From Lysobacterales bacterium (GTDB lineage Bacteria; Pseudomonadota; Gammaproteobacteria; Xanthomonadales; Wenzhouxiangellaceae), in assembly GCA_002722315.1 (NCBI GenBank), contig PBLG01000052.1, positions 1-64,000 on the forward strand: DNA of 64,000 nucleotides, given 5' to 3'. Made by a program: the position numbers and the translations under genes. The notes below the pieces were generated by a model. The model searched no databases. It was not told the DNA's origin and saw only the letters and a list, made by a program, of their open reading frames with translations. This document shows, piece after piece, positions 59,619 to 64,000 of this stretch (the stretch's first letter is position 1; every line of letters begins with the position of its first letter).

Positions 59619-59675
59619 AAGGTTTCGAGTAGTACGACAATTCCTGGGCCAAAACGCATTGCTTGACCGCTTTAC

Positions 59676-59751
59676 GTCCCCTTCGTCTAGAGGCCTAGGA
59701 CACCGCCCTTTCACGGCGGCGACAGGGGTTCGAATCCCCTAGGGGACGCCA
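59676..59751 (+). tRNA. tRNA-Glu (anticodon TTC)
   Basis: A 76-nt tRNA with CCA encoded. The acceptor GTCCCCT pairs with AGGGGAC, and the discriminator is G. The anticodon stem CCGCC/GGCGG encloses the loop CTTTCAC, giving anticodon TTC. The T arm is AGGGGTTCGAATCCCCT. It lies 57 bases after tRNA-Ala and shares its promoter. Its last 19 bases (59733-59751) are copied at the start of each downstream repeat unit. Confidence 0.97.
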
Positions 59752-59758
59752 TAATAGG

Positions 59759-59785
59759 AAGGCCCGCCTTGTGCGGGCCTTTTTA
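59759..59785 (+). terminator. Intrinsic terminator in repeat unit 1, downstream of tRNA-Glu
   Basis: A 9-bp perfect stem, AAGGCCCGC (59759-59767) with GCGGGCCTT (59773-59781), encloses a 5-base loop and is followed by a T-run. It lies 7 bases past the tRNA-Glu CCA and should end the tRNA transcript. Confidence 0.88.
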
Positions 59786-60005
59786 TTATGCGCGTTCCGA
59801 CGGGGATGAGAACCCGGCCAAGCTACACGCACAACTCACAACCCATCCCAAACGCATAACCCGACTCGAATCCAAACAACCCACCGCCTATGGGTTCGAA
59901 CCGAGCGCCAACGGCGCGAGCTCACTGGACCGGCGCAGCCGGCCAGCCCGAAGGGCAAGCGGCCGCAGGCCGCGCAGTAATCCCCTAGGGGACGCCATAA
60001 AACGG

Positions 60006-60037
60006 AATGCCCGGCCCTGTGCCGGGCATTTTGTTTT
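60006..60037 (+). terminator. Intrinsic terminator in repeat unit 2
   Basis: A 10-bp stem, AATGCCCGGC (60006-60015) with GCCGGGCATT (60021-60030), and a 5-base CCTGT loop are followed by TTTGTTTT. It occupies the same place in unit 2 as the terminator of unit 1, but with different bases on both sides of the stem. Confidence 0.82.
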
Positions 60038-60374
60038 CTGGGGTTCCGACGGGGATGAGAACCCGGCCACACTACACGCACGATCCCAAACCATCTCCAC
60101 AGGCCAACCTGGCCCCAGACTCGACGCCCCACCGCCTCTGGGTTCGAACCGAGCGCCACCGGCGCGAGCTCACTGGACCGGCGCAGCCGGCCAGCCCGAA
60201 GGGCAAGCGGCCGCAGGCCGCGCAGTAATCCCCTGTCCAACCGCCGTCCGAGCCGTCATTCCGAACGGCAAGGCCTCTCCGGAATCCGCCTTCGCGTTAG
60301 CCCAGACCCGACCTCGAACCGCCAGGCGGAACGACTAGTGCGGGCGCAAACTGGCTGACAATTACAGTCTCGAG

Positions 60375-60414
60375 ATCCCGGATAACGCCGCGCTGCGCGC
60401 GACGTTTCCGGGAT
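60375..60414. repeat. REP-like 40-bp palindrome
   Basis: ATCCCGGATAACG at the left and CGTTTCCGGGAT at the right form imperfect inverted arms around a GC-rich centre (ccgcgctgcgcgcga). It lies in the 226-bp gap between the tRNA-Glu repeat and the stop of the kinase-like gene. The shape and base content match dispersed REP-like elements of GC-rich Gammaproteobacteria. The rest of this gap (60235-60460) has no supported gene. Confidence 0.55.
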
Positions 60415-60460
60415 GACGAGGTATGGCGCCGCACGCGACGTCGCCGACGACTTGCCCCGC

Positions 60461-61270
60461 CTACTCCACCACTTCGCGAAGCAGCTCGATCCGAACGGAG
60501 CGATGCTTGCCCTGCAAAAGCTTGCGCTTGGTCCAGCCAACCCGGAAACACAAGTCGACAAACGGCTGTTGGCCGCCCAGAGTGAAATCCGAGGCGTCGG
60601 AAACGCTTTCGATGAAATCGCCCATTGCCTCGCGCCCCAGCCAGTGGACGCCGGCCTTGGCGATGCCGGTGCCCAGCGGAACGTCCCGGCGCAGACTCTC
60701 GACGTCGATGGCGACAATCGAATCACCGTCCATCACGAAATTCTTCGCGACCGGATCGACGTAATCCAGTCCAACCTGGATATCGACGGGTCGGAGCTGG
60801 CCGGCGCGCTCGAGAAGAGATGCCTTCAAGCCGGGATCGATCAAGCCCGCGGTGGCCAGGAAGTCGAGATCGATGTTCAGCGCACGCCATAGATTTCGGG
60901 ACGATTCGCCGCGCCGGTCGGCGCCGTACAGCGCGCCGAAGAAAGCCGCCAGCGCACCCAGATCCGCCGCGCGCGCGGGGTCAAATTTCCGGCCTTCGAC
61001 GAAAGACAGCAAGAGTTCGTTTTCGTGACGATGAATCAGTTGCGGGAAACGCGCCGATGCCGGTGCACTTTCGAGCGCCCGCTCGACCAGGCAGGCCTCG
61101 TAGCTGTCACCGAGCACCACTCGCTTGAAGCGCGTGCCGTTTATTTCGACGAAGTAGACCGCCTGGCGTTTGGAAAACACCCCGGACAGCCTTCTGACGA
61201 CCGCGAAATACACCCTGCGCAGCGTCGAGTGCGCATTCGTCTGGAAAAACGAGCCGAGCCTGAACGACAT
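60461..61270 (-). CDS. Protein-kinase-fold phosphotransferase-like protein
   Basis: A 269-aa protein I assign only to a fold. Residues 167-177 (GLDYVDPVAKN) give D172-x4-N177, the spacing of the kinase catalytic loop. VAIDVES gives D189-x-E191, as in the metal-binding D-x-E of aminoglycoside and LPS kinase-type phosphotransferases. The N-terminal half has a beta-rich region with VYFVEINGTRFKRVVLG, where K49 or the nearby Arg could bind ATP. No membrane helix is seen. Near glycan genes, an LPS core or sugar kinase is plausible, but the substrate is unknown. It is divergent from a GT2 gene with a 142-bp gap. Confidence 0.65.
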   Translation of the reverse strand: MSFRLGSFFQTNAHSTLRRVYFAVVRRLSGVFSKRQAVYFVEINGTRFKRVVLGDSYEACLVERALESAPASARFPQLIHRHENELLLSFVEGRKFDPARAADLGALAAFFGALYGADRRGESSRNLWRALNIDLDFLATAGLIDPGLKASLLERAGQLRPVDIQVGLDYVDPVAKNFVMDGDSIVAIDVESLRRDVPLGTGIAKAGVHWLGREAMGDFIESVSDASDFTLGGQQPFVDLCFRVGWTKRKLLQGKHRSVRIELLREVVE

Positions 61271-61412
61271 TGGCGAAAGCGTCCGATCCGATGATATTCA
61301 ATGTTGAAACGCCGCGGCAGGTGCGGCCCGACGACGCGCGTCGCACATGCTCAAACGCGTCGCAATGGTAGCATGCAGGCTCTGATTCGCCGCTGCTCGA
61401 AAACTGGATCCC

Positions 61413-62489
61413 ATGCCGGCCACCGCTCAAGCCAGACCGAAAGTCACGGTATTCATACCGGTGCACAATCGCGAGCTCTACATCCGCGTTGCGGTCAACA
61501 GCATTCTTGCCCAGACCTTCGAGGATTTCGAACTCGTTGTCGTGGACGACGGCTCGACCGACCGAACCGCCGAAGTGCTGGCAGGCTATGCCGACCCGCG
61601 CCTGCGGGTGTTGCACAATCCGACCAACCTCGGCATTCCCGCCTCGCGAAACCGCGGCCTGGAAGCGGCCCGCGGTGAATATATCGCGCTGCTGGACAGC
61701 GATGACCACGCCTATCCCGACCGCCTCGCGCGACAGGTGAAGTATCTGGATGCCAATCCCGGTATCACCCAGGTGGGCAGCTGGTGCAGCTTCATGGATT
61801 CCGAGGGCAGAATGCTGGACAAGGTACGGCGCCAGCCCTTGAGGCCCGACGACATCCACGCCCACCTGCTGTTTCACTGCCCGGTCATCAACCGGACCGT
61901 GATGGCGCGCACCGCGGCGCTGCAGGAGATCGGCTACGACACCGACTTCCCGCGCTGCCAGGATTACGACATGCACAGTCGCCTGGTGGTCGCCGGGCAT
62001 TCGCTGGCCAACCTGCCCGACATTCTGGTCTGCGGCCGCGAGCATCCCGGCCGGTTCACGGGCCAGACCTCCGACCTGGGGCGGGACCGGAAGATCGCGG
62101 TCTACCGGAGAATGCTCGCGCGAATCGACATCGAAGCCAACGACGAGGAGCTCGGTCGACACCATGCGCTCCCCCGGCCCGCCGAGAAGCCGGTGGGCGC
62201 GGAGGAATATCTTGAATGGGCCGAAGCCTGGCTGTGGCGAATCAAGCAGGCCAACCGGACTCGGCCGGTCTATCCCGAACCCTCGCTTTCGCGCGCTCTG
62301 GGCGCGGTCTGGACGCTGAACTGCTGGCGCGCGCGGCGGGCGCTGGGGCGGCGCAAGATGCTGGCCAGGCTCGGCGGATCGCCGCTGGCACGCGGCATTC
62401 CGGGCAACTTCAATATTCGCTTCCTGGTGGCCGCGACCACCCAGTCGGCCAGGCGCGCCCGGGTGGACGAGCGGGCGCCCGGCGATTGA
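61413..62489 (+). CDS. GT2 family glycosyltransferase
   Basis: A 358-aa GT-A fold enzyme. The N-terminal block is KVTVFIPVHNRELYIRVAVN, with VVVDDGSTDRTAEV and then the D-x-D-like ALLDSDDHAYPDRL. GIPASRNRGLEAARGEYIA is typical of GT2. The catalytic-base region is around FPRCQDYDMHSRLV (about 186-199). The C-terminal part (from about 280) is Arg-rich with no clear helix. The sugar and acceptor are unknown. It is convergent with prpC and closes the accessory region. Confidence 0.87.
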   Translation: MPATAQARPKVTVFIPVHNRELYIRVAVNSILAQTFEDFELVVVDDGSTDRTAEVLAGYADPRLRVLHNPTNLGIPASRNRGLEAARGEYIALLDSDDHAYPDRLARQVKYLDANPGITQVGSWCSFMDSEGRMLDKVRRQPLRPDDIHAHLLFHCPVINRTVMARTAALQEIGYDTDFPRCQDYDMHSRLVVAGHSLANLPDILVCGREHPGRFTGQTSDLGRDRKIAVYRRMLARIDIEANDEELGRHHALPRPAEKPVGAEEYLEWAEAWLWRIKQANRTRPVYPEPSLSRALGAVWTLNCWRARRALGRRKMLARLGGSPLARGIPGNFNIRFLVAATTQSARRARVDERAPGD

Positions 62490-62513
62490 AGCAGTCGGGC
62501 ACGGCGCCCCGAC

Positions 62514-63635
62514 CTACCGTTCTTCGATCGGCGGCACGTCGCGGTCGTCGGGGCCGGTGTAGTCGGCGCCGGGGCGGATGATCCTGTTGTTCGCGCGTTG
62601 CTCCATCACGTGCGCGCACCAGCCGGTCACTCGCGACATGACGAAGATCGGGGTGAACAGCCCCGTCGGAATGCCCATGAAGTGATAGGCCGAGGCATGG
62701 TAGAAATCGGCGTTGGCGAAAAGGTTCTTTTCATCCTGCATGATCTTCTCGACTTCCATGGAAACCGGGAAAAGCACCTTGTCGCCGACGTCATCGGCCA
62801 GCTTGCGCGACCACTCGCGGATGATCGCGTTGCGCGGGTCCTTCTCGCGGTAGACCGCGTGACCGAATCCCATGATCTTTTCCTTGTCGGTCAGCTTGCG
62901 ATGGACGTCCTCGCGGGCCTGCTCGACCGAGTCGTACTGCTCCAGCATGGCCATGGCCATCTCGTTGGCACCGCCGTGCAGCGGGCCTCTCAGAGAACCA
63001 ATCGCTCCCGTGACGCAGGAGAACATGTCCGAAAGCGTCGAGGCGCATACGCGCGCGGTGAACGTGGAGGCGTTGAATTCATGCTCGGCGTACAGGATCA
63101 GCGACACGTCCATGACCCGTGCGTGCAGCTCGTTCGGCGACTTGCCGTGCAGCAGCTTCAGGAAATGCGCGCCGATGCCGTCCTCGTCGGATTCGGTATC
63201 GATCCGAACGCCGTCGTGGCTGAAGCGGTACCAGTAGGTGATCATCGAGGGAAATGCGGCCAGCAGCCGGTCGGCGATATCCTGCTGACGGCTGAAGTCG
63301 CGCTCGGGCTCGATGTTGCCCAGGAACGAGCAGCCCGTTCTGAGCACGTCCATCGGGTGTGCCCCGGCCGGAATGCGTTCCAGCACATCCTTGAGCGTGT
63401 CCGGCAGGCCGCGCATGCCCTTGAGGCGCGCGGCATAGGCATCCAGCTCGGCCTGGTTCGGCAACTCGCCCTTCAGGATCAGGTAGGCCACTTCGTTGAA
63501 GCTGGCATTCTCGGCCAGGTCGTCGACCGCGTAGCCGCGGTATCTGAGGCTGTTCCCGGCCGCACCTACCGTGCAGATTGCGGTCTGGCCCGCGGATTGG
63601 CCGCGGAGTCCTGCTGCAGCTTTCTTGTCGCTCAT
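62514..63635 (-). CDS. prpC: 2-methylcitrate synthase
   Basis: PrpC condenses propionyl-CoA with oxaloacetate in the methylcitrate cycle. It has 373 aa. The catalytic residues are H220 (GPLHGGANE), H259 ([13 protein letters not shown]) and D310 ([12 protein letters not shown]). The shorter length and the [21 protein letters not shown]-terminus separate it from hexameric citrate synthase GltA. It overlaps prpB by 4 bases (ATGA). The order prpB-prpC is the usual one. Confidence 0.94.
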   Translation of the reverse strand: MSDKKAAAGLRGQSAGQTAICTVGAAGNSLRYRGYAVDDLAENASFNEVAYLILKGELPNQAELDAYAARLKGMRGLPDTLKDVLERIPAGAHPMDVLRTGCSFLGNIEPERDFSRQQDIADRLLAAFPSMITYWYRFSHDGVRIDTESDEDGIGAHFLKLLHGKSPNELHARVMDVSLILYAEHEFNASTFTARVCASTLSDMFSCVTGAIGSLRGPLHGGANEMAMAMLEQYDSVEQAREDVHRKLTDKEKIMGFGHAVYREKDPRNAIIREWSRKLADDVGDKVLFPVSMEVEKIMQDEKNLFANADFYHASAYHFMGIPTGLFTPIFVMSRVTGWCAHVMEQRANNRIIRPGADYTGPDDRDVPPIEER

Positions 63636-64000
63636 GATTCGTCCTCGAAAAGTTCGTCAAGTTTGCGCTCGTAGGCGTAGTAATCGAGATAGCCGTACAT
63701 CTCGTCGCGCGTCTGCATGATATCGATCACGTCGCGCTGGTGGCCCTGCTCGAGCAGCGCCTTGTAAACGGTTTCGGCGCCCTTGTTCATGGCCCGGTAG
63801 GCGCCACAGCAATACAGCACGATATCGACTCCGACTTCGCCCAGTTCGGGCGTGGAGAACAGCGGCGTGTGGCCGAACTCGGTGATGTTTGCGAGAATCG
63901 GCACGCCGACGGCGTCGCGGAAGCGGCGGTACTGCTCCAGTTCGCGCATGGCCTCGGGGAAAATCATGTCGGCGCCGGCCTCGACACAGGCCACGGCGCG
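63632..64000 (-). CDS. prpB: 2-methylisocitrate lyase, 3' part (runs off the window)
   Basis: PrpB cleaves 2-methylisocitrate to pyruvate and succinate. Only about the last 120 codons are in the window; the gene begins beyond base 64000. The visible part starts around [14 protein letters not shown], followed by [19 protein letters not shown] and the helical C-terminus, matching the last third of the isocitrate lyase superfamily fold. The catalytic KKCGH-type loop would lie outside the window. It is coupled to prpC. Confidence 0.92.
   Translation of the reverse strand, partial: RAVACVEAGADMIFPEAMRELEQYRRFRDAVGVPILANITEFGHTPLFSTPELGEVGVDIVLYCCGAYRAMNKGAETVYKALLEQGHQRDVIDIMQTRDEMYGYLDYYAYERKLDELFEDES

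Larger units (their letters stand above)
59733..60234 (+). repeat. Two tandem units of about 247 bp, each starting with the tRNA-Glu 3' end
   Basis: Unit 1 runs 59733-59978 (246 bp), unit 2 runs 59979-60226 (248 bp), and a third fragment, aatcccct, is left at 60227-60234. Each full unit holds, in order: the last 19 bases of tRNA-Glu plus ATAA or ATAAA; a hairpin with a T-run; the conserved block gttccgacggggatgagaac; a variable block of about 60 bases; and a nearly identical block of about 100 bases ending cgcagt. The hairpin stems differ in sequence but keep their pairing. An open frame (59769-60338, 189 aa, basic) runs through both units with a repeated SDGDENPA-x-LHA segment, but I do not count it as a supported gene. 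Confidence 0.85.

Noticed and set aside
59979..59997. Second tRNA-Glu gene in repeat unit 2
   Set aside because: Only the last 19 bases of the tRNA are present; there is no D arm, anticodon arm or acceptor 5' strand.
59733..60234. Phage or island attachment-site duplication at tRNA-Glu
   Set aside because: The 3' tRNA copies are only 246 bases apart, nothing but repeat DNA lies between them, and no integrase is in the window.
59769..60338. 189-aa plus-strand frame across the tRNA repeat units
   Set aside because: It crosses both terminators and has no convincing ribosome binding site. Its conservation follows the repeat DNA, so I mention it but do not call a gene.
60256..60726. 156-aa minus-strand frame near 60.5 kb
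   Set aside because: It overlaps the kinase-like gene in another frame and runs through the REP-like palindrome; composition is that of a shadow frame.

Overview
The window is GC-rich, densely coded chromosomal DNA from a gammaproteobacterium. The gene orders map-glnD-dapD and tpiA-secG-tRNA-Leu(GAG)-nuoA..N, the class of nuo operon, prpBC and the RND pump all fit that class. The 'GFE' C-terminal tail, the IPTL-CTERM-like protein and the dispersed palindromes suggest a relative of Wenzhouxiangella, Lysobacter or the Chromatiales. That narrower placement is inference.

Layout. (1) 0.2-4.5 kb, minus strand: map, glnD and dapD, a housekeeping operon for N-terminal methionine removal, nitrogen sensing and lysine/diaminopimelate synthesis. 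(2) 4.7-10 kb, plus strand: a two-gene RND efflux pump (adaptor and permease), then prmC. (3) 10.1-26.5 kb, minus strand: tpiA, secG, tRNA-Leu and the complete 14-gene NADH:quinone oxidoreductase operon nuoA to nuoN. Most nuo genes overlap by 4 bases or lie within 50 bases of each other. The exception is a gap between nuoF and nuoG that holds a 20-bp inverted repeat. (4) 26.6-62.5 kb: a long accessory surface-glycan and surface-protein region. (5) 62.5-64 kb: prpC and the end of prpB, the methylcitrate cycle.

The accessory region has several sub-blocks. A dolichol-phosphate-mannose-synthase-like GT2, a DUF2304 protein and a TMTC-like GT-C/TPR membrane protein form a possible protein O-glycosylation module. 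Next come secreted proteins: a CRTAC1/FG-GAP protein, a 1647-residue protein with twelve Ig-like repeats, and a protein with a Bacteroidetes-style C-terminal domain. Six proteins carry sulfotransferase signatures, two of them fused to glycosyltransferases. An ABC-type glycan exporter (Wzm/Wzt-like) is tightly coupled to wecB and to a 1101-residue sulfotransferase/coiled-coil/GT4/GT2 fusion. rmlA, three separate GT4 enzymes, a second GT2, an ELM1-family protein, a kinase-like protein, a CmoB-like methyltransferase and an Lnt-like acyltransferase complete the set. Together this suggests synthesis, sulfation and ABC-dependent export of a surface polysaccharide or glycoprotein glycan. No Wzx/Wzy pair and no rmlBCD genes are in the window, so other loci must contribute.

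The most unusual non-coding feature lies at 59.7-60.2 kb. tRNA-Ala and tRNA-Glu share a consensus sigma-70 promoter, and are followed by two tandem units of about 247 bp. Each unit begins with the last 19 bases of tRNA-Glu and carries its own hairpin terminator. The two hairpins have different sequences but the same shape.
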